A DNA stretch of 64,000 bases from Nitrosomonas sp. (GCA_031316255.1 JALDQW010000001.1:1703485-1767484), one strand, 5' to 3'; positions 1 to 9,413 are shown, counted from the stretch's first letter. Notes: a model not told the origin generated them from the letters alone. A program made the numbers and translations.

Positions 1-423
1 ATATATACTTGCATGGGAGTCACCGTCGATTAATACGGTATCACCAGGTCCAACCAAACCAGAAATGGTGCCGAGGTTGGCTTGATAACCCGTGGTAAAC
101 ACAATTCCGGCGCAACACTCATAGAAATCTGCAAATTCACGCTCAAGTGCACGATGTCCGTAATAATTGCCATTGGCCATTCTTGATCCGGTTGTACCTG
201 TGCCTTCTTTATCAAGCGCTTGATGTGCTGCCTGAATACACTCAGACGAAAATGTTAGGCCCAGATAGTTATTTGTACCGAGTAAAAGAACACGGCGATC
301 ACCAATTCTTGCTTCGGTTGCGGAATATATTTCTTCAATTGGTATCCCAAATGCGCCAACACCGTCGGGTAATAAAGCCTTTCTTTTGGTTGCTGCCGCG
401 TCAAGTTTCTCAAGTAAATTCAT
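1..423 (-). CDS. spt: Serine palmitoyltransferase-like alpha-oxoamine synthase, N-terminal part (runs off the window)
   Basis: The frame is open from an ATG at 423 to the first base of the window, so only the first 141 residues are visible. The enzyme family joins an acyl thioester to an amino acid with PLP; serine palmitoyltransferase makes 3-ketosphinganine from serine and a palmitoyl thioester in the cytoplasm. Visible motifs are LLLGTNNYLGLTF, GTGTTGSRMANGNYYGH, VFTTGYQANLG and DSHASIY. They match the N-terminal half of bacterial serine palmitoyltransferase, including the His that stacks on PLP. The catalytic lysine lies outside the window. The start follows the acyl carrier protein stop directly (TAAATG), so the two are translationally coupled. 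Other members of the family (AONS, KBL, CqsA) cannot be excluded from half a protein, but the DSHASIY context and the neighbours favour SPT. Confidence 0.8.
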   Translation of the reverse strand, partial: MNLLEKLDAAATKRKALLPDGVGAFGIPIEEIYSATEARIGDRRVLLLGTNNYLGLTFSSECIQAAHQALDKEGTGTTGSRMANGNYYGHRALEREFADFYECCAGIVFTTGYQANLGTISGLVGPGDTVLIDGDSHASIY

Positions 424-678
424 TTAGTGTGCAGATTTGATTTTGGATATGAGGCTTGCGAGTTCATGAACTGTTTGCACATCAGCCAATGCATTGATTG
501 GAATTGAAATGTCAAAGGTATCTTCAATTTCCATAATCAGATTAAGTAGTTTGATTGAGTCAATTGATAATTCGCTGATAAGGTTTGTTTCAGCTGTGAT
601 GGTGACTTCTGAAGTTGTTAAACTGCTTAAACGGTCGCAAAGTAGTTGCATGATTTCATCGTAGTTACTTTCTGTCAT
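424..678 (-). CDS. Acyl carrier protein
   Basis: This 84-residue acidic protein has the carrier-protein signature around IDSIKLLNL, with Ser41 as the expected 4'-phosphopantetheine attachment site. It is a dedicated, non-fabD-linked carrier rather than the fatty-acid-synthesis AcpP. It sits between an acyl-AMP ligase/reductase pair and an SPT-like enzyme, ends directly against the SPT start, and follows the reductase gene by 26 bases. The simplest role is to carry the acyl chain from the ligase to the SPT-like enzyme. That role follows the bacterial sphingolipid cluster (spt-acp-cerR-acps) known from Caulobacter; here it is inferred from synteny. Confidence 0.88.
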   Translation of the reverse strand: MTESNYDEIMQLLCDRLSSLTTSEVTITAETNLISELSIDSIKLLNLIMEIEDTFDISIPINALADVQTVHELASLISKIKSAH

Positions 679-704
679 AAATCATAGAGCCCTCGAGCCT
701 CTTG

Positions 705-1625
705 TTAAACGATTAATGGTAATGATTCATGCAAATGGATATTTGGCCGCCATTTTGGCAATGCATGAATCAGCGCAGTATTATCACATACCCAGTCATG
801 ATGCTGCAGTTCTTTAACCTTACCGGGTGTTAACATAGGCGAATAATGAAAAATGCGCGCAAACCAAAGATTGGCTATTGCTACATTTCTAATTAAGGTA
901 TGCGGGATAATTATACAACGAACCGGCTTATTCCAGACCTTCTGAGCTAAATTAGCTAAGGACTCGAAACTGTAGCCATCAGGCGTACCGTCATCAAGTT
1001 CGAAAATATCTTTGCACGGGGTCTTAGCCTTCAGCCAAAGACTTATGGCCGCGACTAGATCATCAACATGAATTAATCCGAATCGATTATTCAATTTTCC
1101 CACAACAGGAAGCAATCCTTTACTGGTTGCTTTGAAAAGCGGTTTTAGCTCTTTGTCGCCAGGACCATAAACTGCGGTTGGCCGAAAAATTGTCCAGGAT
1201 AGTTTAGCGGAATGATTGATAACTACCTGTTCCGCTAAAAACTTGCTTTTGGCGTACCAGGATAATTCTGGCTGTCTGGCAGCCAGTGACGAAATAAGTA
1301 AAAAACGTGGAAGTCTGTCTTGCTGATTGAATTTACTTAAGGCGTTGAGTAGATTTTTCGTTCCTGTGACGTTTGTTTGCACAAAATCATCAAAAGAGCT
1401 TCCTCTTACTGCGCCTGCACAGTGTACGATTGCTGTAACTTCTCGAGTCAGTCCTTCTAGTGCGGATAGATTACTTAAATCGCCTTGTATCCATTCTATA
1501 GACTCTGAAGCTTCCTGTTTTTTACGCGTTAACGCTTTGACTTTCCAGCCTTCACGGACGAGTGTATTAATTAACCTGTGACCAATAAAACCAGTAGCAC
1601 CCGTTACTGCTACCAATTTTTGCAT
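705..1625 (-). CDS. NAD-dependent epimerase/dehydratase-family reductase (CerR-like candidate)
   Basis: A 306-residue extended short-chain dehydrogenase. The nucleotide-binding motif GATGFIG is at residues 9-15, and the catalytic YxxxK is Tyr124/Lys128 in SWYAKSKF, preceded by an ISS serine near 112. In bacterial sphingolipid clusters an enzyme of this type (CerR) reduces the 3-keto group of 3-ketosphinganine or keto-ceramide. That substrate is inferred from position only. The gene starts 6 bases after the acyl-AMP ligase stop and is co-directional with the carrier protein and the SPT-like gene, so all four are probably one operon. A nucleotide-sugar substrate is the main alternative. Confidence 0.8.
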   Translation of the reverse strand: MQKLVAVTGATGFIGHRLINTLVREGWKVKALTRKKQEASESIEWIQGDLSNLSALEGLTREVTAIVHCAGAVRGSSFDDFVQTNVTGTKNLLNALSKFNQQDRLPRFLLISSLAARQPELSWYAKSKFLAEQVVINHSAKLSWTIFRPTAVYGPGDKELKPLFKATSKGLLPVVGKLNNRFGLIHVDDLVAAISLWLKAKTPCKDIFELDDGTPDGYSFESLANLAQKVWNKPVRCIIIPHTLIRNVAIANLWFARIFHYSPMLTPGKVKELQHHDWVCDNTALIHALPKWRPNIHLHESLPLIV

Positions 1626-1631
1626 GATGAA

Positions 1632-3455
1632 TTATCGATCCCCAGACTCAACAACAGAAAGTTGGTCATTCAAGTTTGTTCGTTGAATATACCCCTGGCG
1701 TGCAGCAAAACGTGATAATTTACCTGAAGAAGTTCTTGGCAAAGTATGAGGCGGCACTAGTTCAACAACACAGTTAACACCAAAAGCCATATAAACAAGT
1801 TGTTGCAAGCGTTTTATCAATGAATGGCGTTCAGTCAAGGATGTCAATCGACATTCAATGACCAATACAATGGTTGTTGTGCCGTCTGTATCATTAACGC
1901 CAAATGCGGACGCTTCTCTTGATCTAATTTCTGGTTGCTGTTCAGCAAGCTCTTCGATATCCTGGGCGCGTATATTGCGTCCGTTAACAATAATGACATC
2001 AGTTCTGCGTCCGGTTATGTATAAATCTCCTTTATACAAAAAACCGATATCACCAGTGTCCAACCAGTTGTCTGGTTTTAGTGCTTTCCGTGTTTCTTCA
2101 GGATTATTAAAGTAACCTTTCATGATACTCGCGCCCTGAACGAGCACGCTGCCGACCATTCCATCTTCTAGTTGCTGTCTATCTTCGTTAACAATTTTTA
2201 CTGTATGTTCAGGAAGAGGGCGTCCACAGTTTACAAACTCATTATATTTGCGACCACCAGCCTGCAATTCGACAGCCATTCTTTTGTCAATGAGTGTTTT
2301 GCTGTCAATTTGTACGCTGCTAAAACCGCTTCCTGTTTTTGAGAATGTAACTGCCAGTGTCGATTCGGCTAGACCGTAGCAGGGTAAAAATGCGCTATCG
2401 TTAAAACCAGCAGATGAGAATTTTTCTGCGAAGTTTCTTAATGTATCTGGGCGAATCATTTCTGCACCGATACCTGCTGCACGCCAACTACTTAAATCTA
2501 GATCCTTTAAGTCTGATTCGCGTACACGCATCGTGCAGAGTTTCAATCCAAAAGGTTGGCTAAAAGCAACAGTGCAGCGATTTTGACTGATCAGTCTTAA
2601 CCATTGCAACGGGCGTATTGCAAAATCTCTCGTAGCCAGATAATCAACAGACAGTTGCGTGACCATGGGCGCTAAAACTAAACCAACCAAACCCATGTCA
2701 TGGTAAAAAGGTAACCAGGAAGCAGAGCGATCACCGGGCCTGATTTCCAGTCCATTGCGAACAATTCCCTGCAGGTTGCACATCAATGCCTTTTCGGTTA
2801 TGACGACACCGCGCGGCATACGCGTGCTTCCCGATGTAAATTGCAAATATGCAACTTCATCTGGACTATTGGATTGCAATGTGATTTCTTTTGCGGGTAG
2901 TTCGTTTAATTGCGCAGGTGTTCCAAACCATTTGATGTGTGTTGTTTTTTCGGCAGCTTCTTTTAGAAAATTGATATAGTCAATATTTGCAAAAGCCAGA
3001 CTCGCATGACTACTTTCCAGCATTCCCTTCAATTGCTGCACATAAATTCCATGACTACCTAAATTTACCGGCACAGGCATTGCAAAAGGCACCAGTCCAG
3101 CATAGCGACACGCGAAGAATAACTCGATAAATTCAGGTGATGTGTCTGCAATGATGGCAACCCGATTGCCTCGCTCCAGATTAAACCCGGACAGACGCAG
3201 CGCTAATTTGCGTGCGTTTTTTCTGAGTAAGCTGTAAGGTAAAACGGAATGCAGTTTACCTTTAGCGTTATAAAAGTTATATCCCGTCTTGCCTTGTGCA
3301 GCATATTCGAGTGCATTGGTCAAGGTGTCAAACCCTGCCAACTGTTGCGCAAGTGAATTGCGTGTAGGTGTTGGTATAATTTGTGATTCGCTTGAAGGCT
3401 GAAAATCAAACGCTTGCGTTAGCGGAGCGTTCAACTTGGTTATTGTCGAACTCAA
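1632..3455 (-). CDS. Fatty acyl-AMP ligase / acyl-ACP synthetase
   Basis: An adenylate-forming enzyme of the FAAL type (607 residues from the chosen start). It activates a fatty acid as acyl-AMP and passes it to a carrier protein. Visible motifs are the P-loop LQFTSGSTRMPRGV near residue 200, the FAAL-like WLPFYHDMGLVG, CYGLAESTLAV, and the C-terminal LDTGDIGFLYKGDLYITGR followed by a lysine-containing PRTSSGKLSR. No ATG fits the start. The frame is open to a TTG at 3533, but a TTG at 3455 is preceded by GAGGGGA at good spacing, so I prefer it (633 residues if 3533 is used). It is the first gene of the operon and the likely loader of the adjacent carrier protein. Confidence 0.85.
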   Translation of the reverse strand: MSSTITKLNAPLTQAFDFQPSSESQIIPTPTRNSLAQQLAGFDTLTNALEYAAQGKTGYNFYNAKGKLHSVLPYSLLRKNARKLALRLSGFNLERGNRVAIIADTSPEFIELFFACRYAGLVPFAMPVPVNLGSHGIYVQQLKGMLESSHASLAFANIDYINFLKEAAEKTTHIKWFGTPAQLNELPAKEITLQSNSPDEVAYLQFTSGSTRMPRGVVITEKALMCNLQGIVRNGLEIRPGDRSASWLPFYHDMGLVGLVLAPMVTQLSVDYLATRDFAIRPLQWLRLISQNRCTVAFSQPFGLKLCTMRVRESDLKDLDLSSWRAAGIGAEMIRPDTLRNFAEKFSSAGFNDSAFLPCYGLAESTLAVTFSKTGSGFSSVQIDSKTLIDKRMAVELQAGGRKYNEFVNCGRPLPEHTVKIVNEDRQQLEDGMVGSVLVQGASIMKGYFNNPEETRKALKPDNWLDTGDIGFLYKGDLYITGRRTDVIIVNGRNIRAQDIEELAEQQPEIRSREASAFGVNDTDGTTTIVLVIECRLTSLTERHSLIKRLQQLVYMAFGVNCVVELVPPHTLPRTSSGKLSRFAARQGYIQRTNLNDQLSVVESGDR

Positions 3456-3899
3456 GATCTTCCCCTCGAAGTAATATAACTTGTACTTTTCATCTTGCTT
3501 CCTATAGCAAGGTATTCTGATAGTGCGCGCCAACCCTGATCATTGCCCTTACTGATTCTTTAATTGCTGGCAGGAAATTCCTATTCAAATGCTGACCGCA
3601 GGCATTACTAATCCTTATAATGTGTGTCATATTCGACCAAAGCGCAGCTTATATAAGGTGGTTTTTCCTGTCAAGGCAATATTCGCCGGGTGTTGTACTA
3701 AAACAACAATCGCTTTCGGCCGAATAAACAACCCTAAGGTCATATTTTGATCCACATATTGGCAATACGAAAAAAGTATTTTAGTGTGTAAGTTTGAATG
3801 ATATAAGTCAGGTGTATCATATCGTGGTGATGTAACTTAATTCAATAATTCGACAAGTGACATGAATGATAAGAGAGTTTTTTAAAAATAAATTACCTG
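3456..3899. other. Intergenic stretch, presumed promoter of the sphingolipid-type operon
   Basis: This AT-rich gap separates two minus-strand genes. No convincing ORF, RNA or hairpin terminator is seen. The leftward operon promoter must lie here by position, but I cannot point to clear -35 and -10 boxes. Confidence 0.35.
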
Positions 3900-5033
3900 T
3901 TATGGCTTGAATTGCCGCATGAAAGCTTGATCAATATGGTTTTTCCAGTGCCAAACCCATTTTCCCTGGAAAAAAATAGCACCACGCGAAGCGACCGCGT
4001 AGCGATCTCCTGTTGTTAACAAACTCAAAAAGTTCTGCTGGGGTCTGAATGGAACAAGTGGTTGGTGTTGAAGTGTGGCTATAAGGTTTTTAAACAATAC
4101 CGGCCCTTCCCGTACTGCAAAGACGCCTGCTTTTGGTAGTGAACGTGGCATAAATGAAACGCTGTCGCCGGCAGCAAAAATATCTTGGTGAGAAGTGCTG
4201 CGTAAAAATCGATCAACTTCGATAAAACCATGTGCATTACATTTTAAGCTGCTTTTCGCTGGCCATGGATGTGCACCTGCGTGGATAGCCCACACTGTAA
4301 AGTCGTATTGAATGGACGTTTCATCCTGTAAATGAAGTTGATGTCGGTTTATTGCTGTTACGTGGCTGTTTCTGATAATTGTTATATTGAGCGATTGCAA
4401 ATAGTGTAGAAAAAAATTTTGTACTGCCGGGTTGTGAGAAGGCAGGATTGTCTGGTCTGCGCATATCAGCGTAAACGCAGCATTAATTGAAGTGGTGCTT
4501 TGCAGACGATAATACATGGCGAGCAATACTTCTACACCCGCAGCGCCACCGCCGACAACAACAATGCGTTGTTTATGTTTTGATTCGGAATGCGTGCTGA
4601 GCCATTCAGACCATTGATTTAGAAAATCCTTGACGGGCTTGATTGTGCTGCCAAAGCTGTCTGCGCCTTGAATATCATCAATTGCAGGCCGGGAACCAAT
4701 GTTAATGGAGAGTAGGTCGTACTTGACAGGCCTGATCTGAGTGCAGTGTATGGTTTTTAAATCGGGGTTAATCATTTCAACAGTGCTGCTGAGGAATTGC
4801 ACGCCAGCCCAATTGCAAAGGCGTTGCAAATTGATATGACAATCCTCAAATGAATAATGGCCGGCAATCAAACCGGGCAGCATACCGGAATAAGGCGTAT
4901 AAATATCGGGGCTCACTAAGGTGACGCGTGTGTCGGCGATGGGTTTTTTAATCCATTGCTTGATAACCGTAACATGACTATGTCCACCGCCAATCAGACA
5001 TAAATGCTTTTTACAAGGAGAAAGCGCCTTCAT
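3900..5033 (-). CDS. NDH-2-like FAD/NAD(P) oxidoreductase (SelD N-terminal-domain family)
   Basis: A 377-residue two-dinucleotide-binding flavoprotein. The FAD motif GGGHSH is at residues 15-20, a second motif VVVGGGAAGVEV lies mid-protein, and the FAD-contacting AAGDSVSF is near residue 290. The start (CLIGGGHSHVTVIKQW) and IYTPYSGMLPGLIAG resemble the family of pyridine nucleotide-disulfide oxidoreductases that in many bacteria is fused to, or encoded beside, selenide-water dikinase (SelD). No SelD domain follows here, and the protein stops after the oxidoreductase domain. It could act as a type II NADH:quinone dehydrogenase at the membrane; the substrate is not established. Confidence 0.78.
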   Translation of the reverse strand: MKALSPCKKHLCLIGGGHSHVTVIKQWIKKPIADTRVTLVSPDIYTPYSGMLPGLIAGHYSFEDCHINLQRLCNWAGVQFLSSTVEMINPDLKTIHCTQIRPVKYDLLSINIGSRPAIDDIQGADSFGSTIKPVKDFLNQWSEWLSTHSESKHKQRIVVVGGGAAGVEVLLAMYYRLQSTTSINAAFTLICADQTILPSHNPAVQNFFLHYLQSLNITIIRNSHVTAINRHQLHLQDETSIQYDFTVWAIHAGAHPWPAKSSLKCNAHGFIEVDRFLRSTSHQDIFAAGDSVSFMPRSLPKAGVFAVREGPVLFKNLIATLQHQPLVPFRPQQNFLSLLTTGDRYAVASRGAIFFQGKWVWHWKNHIDQAFMRQFKP

Positions 5034-5256
5034 TTTTGGATTAAATAAGTTATTATGATTTGATAAGAATAAAAAAATTGGTAATTTGTTGCAATATAAA
5101 TTAGTCTATATTGGTTAGGGATCGAGTTTAATGTTTTCTCTTTAAATGGTTAGATAACACATTGAGCAGATTCCAGTTTGTTTTAAACATTTAAATATTG
5201 GATTTATGCAACATTACAAACTTGTTACTAAGTTTCCATACGTACGGAGGGTGTCA

Positions 5257-5913
5257 ATGAAATCAAGCAAAATCAGAATACTATCAACAAGCGTTGCGCT
5301 TTTATTCAGCGCCGGACTATTATCCGGCTGTGGTGATGAGCCGGACGAGGCAGTGACCCAGAGTAATGAAATCATTATGGAAGAGCCGATTCAGAGTATA
5401 GAAACGATCATTGAACCTGAACCTATAACCAGCTTTGAAGATGATGACTTCGAATCATACGGCAATATCGATCTGGAGGAAGAAGGCGGGTCAAATTCTG
5501 TAGAAGGAATTCTGGGCGAATTGTCTGATGCGGCAAGTGAAACCATCGATGCTGCCGAGGAGACAACTACCGAGGCTGCCGATACTTTGGTAAATATCAT
5601 AGACGAGAATATTACTGACGCTGGTGATGCTATTGCTGGTTTGCAGGAAGGCGTTTCGTCTGAAATTGATACGGCAATCGCCGAGCCAGTTGCTGACATA
5701 TTTGATGATGGTGAAGAGGTTGTTGCGGCTACGCCAGATTTAATTCGCCGTGTTCAGCAAGCGCTGGTTAAGGCGGGCTACAATCCGGGCCCTGTTGATG
5801 GTATCAGTGGGCCAAGAACATTAACAGCCATTAAAGACTTTCAGCAAGGAAACAATCTTGCTGCTGGCGCGTTAACCAAGGAAACTCTGCGTACACTTGG
5901 TGTGGATTTTTAG
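5257..5913 (+). CDS. Acidic lipoprotein with C-terminal peptidoglycan-binding domain
   Basis: The chosen ATG at 5257 follows a GGAGG ribosome site and gives 218 residues; an upstream in-frame ATG at 5206 lacks one. The N-terminus is a lipoprotein signal (KSSKIRI, a hydrophobic stretch, then LLSGC with the lipid-bearing Cys near residue 25). A long Asp/Glu/Thr/Ala-rich low-complexity linker follows. The last 60 residues form a peptidoglycan-binding type 1 domain (RRVQQALVKAGYNPGPVDG, SGPRTLTAIKDFQ). The likely role is tethering between outer membrane and cell wall. It is monocistronic by layout, with the divergent flavoprotein upstream and 478 bases to hpnH. Confidence 0.8.
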   Translation: MKSSKIRILSTSVALLFSAGLLSGCGDEPDEAVTQSNEIIMEEPIQSIETIIEPEPITSFEDDDFESYGNIDLEEEGGSNSVEGILGELSDAASETIDAAEETTTEAADTLVNIIDENITDAGDAIAGLQEGVSSEIDTAIAEPVADIFDDGEEVVAATPDLIRRVQQALVKAGYNPGPVDGISGPRTLTAIKDFQQGNNLAAGALTKETLRTLGVDF

Positions 5914-6391
5914 GACTAGATGTATTGGTATGTCGAGGGTTGCTCAAGGTTTTTTTTTCCTTGGAAACCCTTGTCGGGTAACTTATTACGCTCAACTGGA
6001 TACAGTTGAAACTTAGGTCAAGTCAACGACGGTTATGTAAGAGTGTTGTTTTCATACAAATCATTCAGGACAGGCTGTTTTCAAACAATCATTATTAATT
6101 GATCCTATAGTTTTTTGCAGGCATTGTGTTGAAACAAGAGTCAGTTTTACGATACGTATTTAGTTTCAAGGCAAGTTTAAGCTATAATTCAGCAGAATTC
6201 TGGAACACTTAATGTCAGCACAATTCTTGGTTAAGTACGTCGGTCTGATTAATTTTACAATCATGTACTGGGCTCGATTGTTTCTTTGCAATTGAGTTAT
6301 CAGGAACCGGAATTGTAATTGCCACTGTTGTGTTTCTGGTTCGTAATCAATTTACTATAGTAGATCAACTGAAGTTTTTGGAGGTTTTCCC
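5914..6391. other. Intergenic stretch upstream of hpnH
   Basis: No gene is recognised. At about 5949-5967 CAAGG and CCTTG flank a run of nine T, inside weaker flanking GGGTT/AACCC pairing, so a hairpin may end the lipoprotein transcript; it is not followed by a clear T-tract. The last bases carry GGAGG before the hpnH ATG. Confidence 0.35.
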
Positions 6392-7510
6392 ATGGGCGTT
6401 CCCTTACGTCAACAGATTGCGGTAGGTAGCTATTTGATCAAGCAAAAAATTAAAGGTGTAAAAAAATACCCTTTGGTTTTAATGCTCGAACCATTATTTC
6501 GCTGCAATCTGGAATGTGCGGGGTGTGGAAAAATAGCGCATCCGGAGGAAATTCTGGACAAGCGTTTATCTTATGAAGAATGTATGCAGGCTGTAGATGA
6601 ATGCGGCGCACCAATGGTATCGATTCCAGGGGGTGAGCCACTACTGCATAAAGAAATGCCACAGATTGTTGAGGGTATTATCAAGCGGAAAAAGTATGTA
6701 TACCTTTGCACTAATGCATTACTGCTAAAGAAGCGGATTAGTGATTACCGGCCCTCGCCCTATCTGACATTTTCGGTTCATCTTGATGGCCTGAAGGAGC
6801 GGCATGACGCTTCCGTATGTCAGGAAGGTGTGTTCGACCGTGCGGTGGAAGCTATCAAACTGGCGCTTGATAAAGGATTTAGAGTTACCATTAATTGCAC
6901 CCTGTTTCAGGGTGAAACGCCTGAGGACGTTGCCGAGTTTCTGGATTATGCAATGGCATTGGGTGTAGAAGGTGCTACTATTGCCCCCGGGTTCAGTTAT
7001 GAGCATGCGCCCAGGCAGGATGTTTTTATTAAAGGTGCAGATACCAAGAAACTCTTTCGCGGTATTTTCGAACTGGGGAAAAAACTAAAGCGTAAATGGC
7101 GTTTAAATCACTCGGCGCTCTATCTTGACTTTCTGGCGGGTAATCAAAGTTACAAGTGTACGCCTTGGGGAAATCCAACACGAAATGTTTTCGGTTGGCA
7201 AAAACCCTGTTACTTGTTAGCAGATGAAGGTTATGTAGCAACTTTTCAGGAATTGCTCGACAGTACGCCATGGGATAAATACGGAAATGCGAGTAACCCA
7301 AAGTGTGCTCAATGCATGGCGCATTGTGGTTATGAAGCAACAGCCGTTGAAGATACCCTGCGCCATCCTTGGAAAGCATTGGTAACTGCTGTCAAAGGCC
7401 CCAGAACATCTGGGGACATGGTTGCAGAGCCTATTCCGCAATGGATAACAAAAGAAGGTAAAAAAGAAAAAAAACTGGCAGATATTCCTGTCACAATTTC
7501 CAATAAGTAG
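6392..7510 (+). CDS. hpnH: Adenosyl-hopene transferase, radical SAM
   Basis: HpnH joins the 5'-deoxyadenosyl group of SAM to diploptene, the first step of extended hopanoid side-chain synthesis. The 372-residue protein carries the cluster-binding CNLECAGC (Cys38, Cys42, Cys45), then SIPGGEPLLH, YLCTNALLL and the C-terminal cysteine-containing NPKCAQCMAHCGYE. The length and the MGVPLRQQ start are typical of HpnH. A GGAGG box precedes the ATG. It heads a co-directional group with hpnB, hpnM and hpnN. The squalene-hopene cyclase and hpnG are not in this window. Confidence 0.93.
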   Translation: MGVPLRQQIAVGSYLIKQKIKGVKKYPLVLMLEPLFRCNLECAGCGKIAHPEEILDKRLSYEECMQAVDECGAPMVSIPGGEPLLHKEMPQIVEGIIKRKKYVYLCTNALLLKKRISDYRPSPYLTFSVHLDGLKERHDASVCQEGVFDRAVEAIKLALDKGFRVTINCTLFQGETPEDVAEFLDYAMALGVEGATIAPGFSYEHAPRQDVFIKGADTKKLFRGIFELGKKLKRKWRLNHSALYLDFLAGNQSYKCTPWGNPTRNVFGWQKPCYLLADEGYVATFQELLDSTPWDKYGNASNPKCAQCMAHCGYEATAVEDTLRHPWKALVTAVKGPRTSGDMVAEPIPQWITKEGKKEKKLADIPVTISNK

Positions 7511-7574
7511 CCTGATGTGGCGCTTGGCAGTTTGTTAACAAAAGTGCCTTGAAGGACCTTGTCAGGTAAGTTTC

Positions 7575-8726
7575 ATGGTTGATCTGCCATTGACGGGATT
7601 GATGTTAGCAGTAATGCTTGCTGCTGCTTTTGGTGTTGTTAGCTGGTGGGCGATTTTGTTGTTCCCCTGGCGTCCAGCGAGTACTGAAGAGCAGATAGAG
7701 CCAACAGCGGAAATTCGATTGGATCAGAGCCTGCTTGATATTACGGTGTTGATTCCGGCGCGAAATGAAGCGCAATTTATTCAGTGCACGCTTGATGCTG
7801 TCAAGGCGCAGGGTGATTTGAGTATCATCGTTATCGATGATCAATCTGCTGATGATACCGCACAACTGGCACGTGAGAAAGGGGCGAAAGTGATTACAGG
7901 AACCACGCCACCGCCAGGTTGGAGTGGAAAGTTGTGGGCACTTGAACAGGGTTTGCGGGAAGTGCGGACGCCATATACATTATTGCTGGATGCTGATATT
8001 GCATTATCCCCCGGTATTATCGCCACATTGCGGGAAAAGGCGAAAACCGAAAAACGGGTGCTGGTATCGTTAATGGCAACACCACCTATGGACAACGCCA
8101 TAGAACGCCTTCTTATGCCTGCATTCATTTTCTTCTTTAAATTGCTTTATCCATTTGGCCTTGCAAACAAACCAGCATCGCATATGGCTGCTGCCGCAGG
8201 TGGATTTATTCTGGTTGAAACACAGGCACTTCGTTCAGGAGGCGCTTTTGGTAGTCTCCACGATGCGCTGATTGATGATTGCACATTGGCTGCGCGTATA
8301 AAACATGCTGGTGGAAATATCTGGATAGGGCTGAGTCATGCTGCTCGCAGTTTACGTGGCTATTATGATCTCCGGACTATCTGGGATATGGTGGCGCGAA
8401 CAGCTTACACCCAGCTCAATTATTCACTGATTCTGTTGGCTTTATGCACCATTATGATGGTGTCCATGTTCTGGATTGCGCCATTTGTATTTTTATTGCT
8501 GCCTGAACAGAAAACTTATATGATCAGTGCTTTAACATGGTTGGCAATGTTTTTAGCCTATAGGCCGATTTTAATTTATTATTTTCGTTCACCATTCTGG
8601 GTATTTGTGTTGCCTGTTGTCGGCGCTTTGTATCTTGCCATGACATGGACCTCAGCAATTCGTTACTGGCATGGTGAGCGAGCTCGTTGGAAAGACCGTC
8701 GCTATGAAAGCAAAGCAGAAAACTAA
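7575..8726 (+). CDS. hpnB: Hopanoid-associated family 2 glycosyltransferase
   Basis: A 383-residue GT2 enzyme with an N-terminal membrane helix (about residues 7-28). The GT-A core has ITVLIPARNEAQFI, VIDDQSADDTA, DADIALS near residue 139 and DALIDDCTLAARI. A cluster of C-terminal membrane helices spans about residues 275-365. HpnB-type proteins are encoded with hopanoid genes; their sugar donor and exact product are not firmly known. It lies 64 bases downstream of hpnH and overlaps the start region of the next gene. Confidence 0.85.
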   Translation: MVDLPLTGLMLAVMLAAAFGVVSWWAILLFPWRPASTEEQIEPTAEIRLDQSLLDITVLIPARNEAQFIQCTLDAVKAQGDLSIIVIDDQSADDTAQLAREKGAKVITGTTPPPGWSGKLWALEQGLREVRTPYTLLLDADIALSPGIIATLREKAKTEKRVLVSLMATPPMDNAIERLLMPAFIFFFKLLYPFGLANKPASHMAAAAGGFILVETQALRSGGAFGSLHDALIDDCTLAARIKHAGGNIWIGLSHAARSLRGYYDLRTIWDMVARTAYTQLNYSLILLALCTIMMVSMFWIAPFVFLLLPEQKTYMISALTWLAMFLAYRPILIYYFRSPFWVFVLPVVGALYLAMTWTSAIRYWHGERARWKDRRYESKAEN

Positions 8727-9366
8727 AAATCTATTATGGATACTGGTGCTGGTCAGTATCATGGCGTTATCGTTATTTTCTTTTTCATTAGCCAGTGCTG
8801 CCGATACGGATGAACCTGAACCTGATCCAAATAGCGCACACGCTGCAGTGTATGATTTGCAGCAATCCTTGTTAAAGGCAATGCATGAAGGTGAGCAACT
8901 GGGTTTTTCGGGACGGGTGGAATTTTTAACCCCCGTTGTTAACCGAACGCATGATATTGAACTGATCATTAAAACAATTCTCGGTGCAACACTTTGGCAT
9001 GAACTTGAACCGGAACAGCAGAATTTAATTATTGAAACGTTCCGTCAACTGAGTATTGCCACATATGCTGGACAATTTAAGCAATATGGCGGCGAACAAT
9101 TCCAATTTATCGAGCAACGTGACTTGCCGCGGGAACAGAAACTTGTTCGGAGTCAGCTCATCAAGAGTGACGGCGGTACTGTCAACTTTGATTACGTTCT
9201 GCACAAACTGGGGGAACACTGGTTGATTATTAATATTCTGTTTGACGGCGTCAGTGATTTGGCGATTAAACGTAGTGAATATCGATCAATCATGCAACGT
9301 GAAGGATTTCAGTCACTGATTGATATGCTTGATATTAAAATTGCTGAGGCAGAAGACGGCGAATAA
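8704..9366 (+). CDS. hpnM: Hopanoid-associated MlaC/Ttg2D-family periplasmic protein
   Basis: The ATG at 8704 lies inside the last codons of hpnB (23-base overlap) and has GGAAAG upstream; an ATG at 8671 is also in frame. The 220-residue protein has a signal peptide (KAKQKTKN, a hydrophobic stretch, then ASAAD) and the MlaC-like fold with FLTPVVNRTHDIELI, YAGQFKQYGGEQFQF and WLIINILFDGVSDL. This family carries lipids through the periplasm. Next to hpnN it is expected to hand hopanoids or related lipids to or from the transporter. Confidence 0.85.
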   Translation: MKAKQKTKNLLWILVLVSIMALSLFSFSLASAADTDEPEPDPNSAHAAVYDLQQSLLKAMHEGEQLGFSGRVEFLTPVVNRTHDIELIIKTILGATLWHELEPEQQNLIIETFRQLSIATYAGQFKQYGGEQFQFIEQRDLPREQKLVRSQLIKSDGGTVNFDYVLHKLGEHWLIINILFDGVSDLAIKRSEYRSIMQREGFQSLIDMLDIKIAEAEDGE

Positions 9367-9413
9367 TTTTCACCATGAGTATGTATAAAAGAATATAAAA
9401 GAAAAGGATATTT

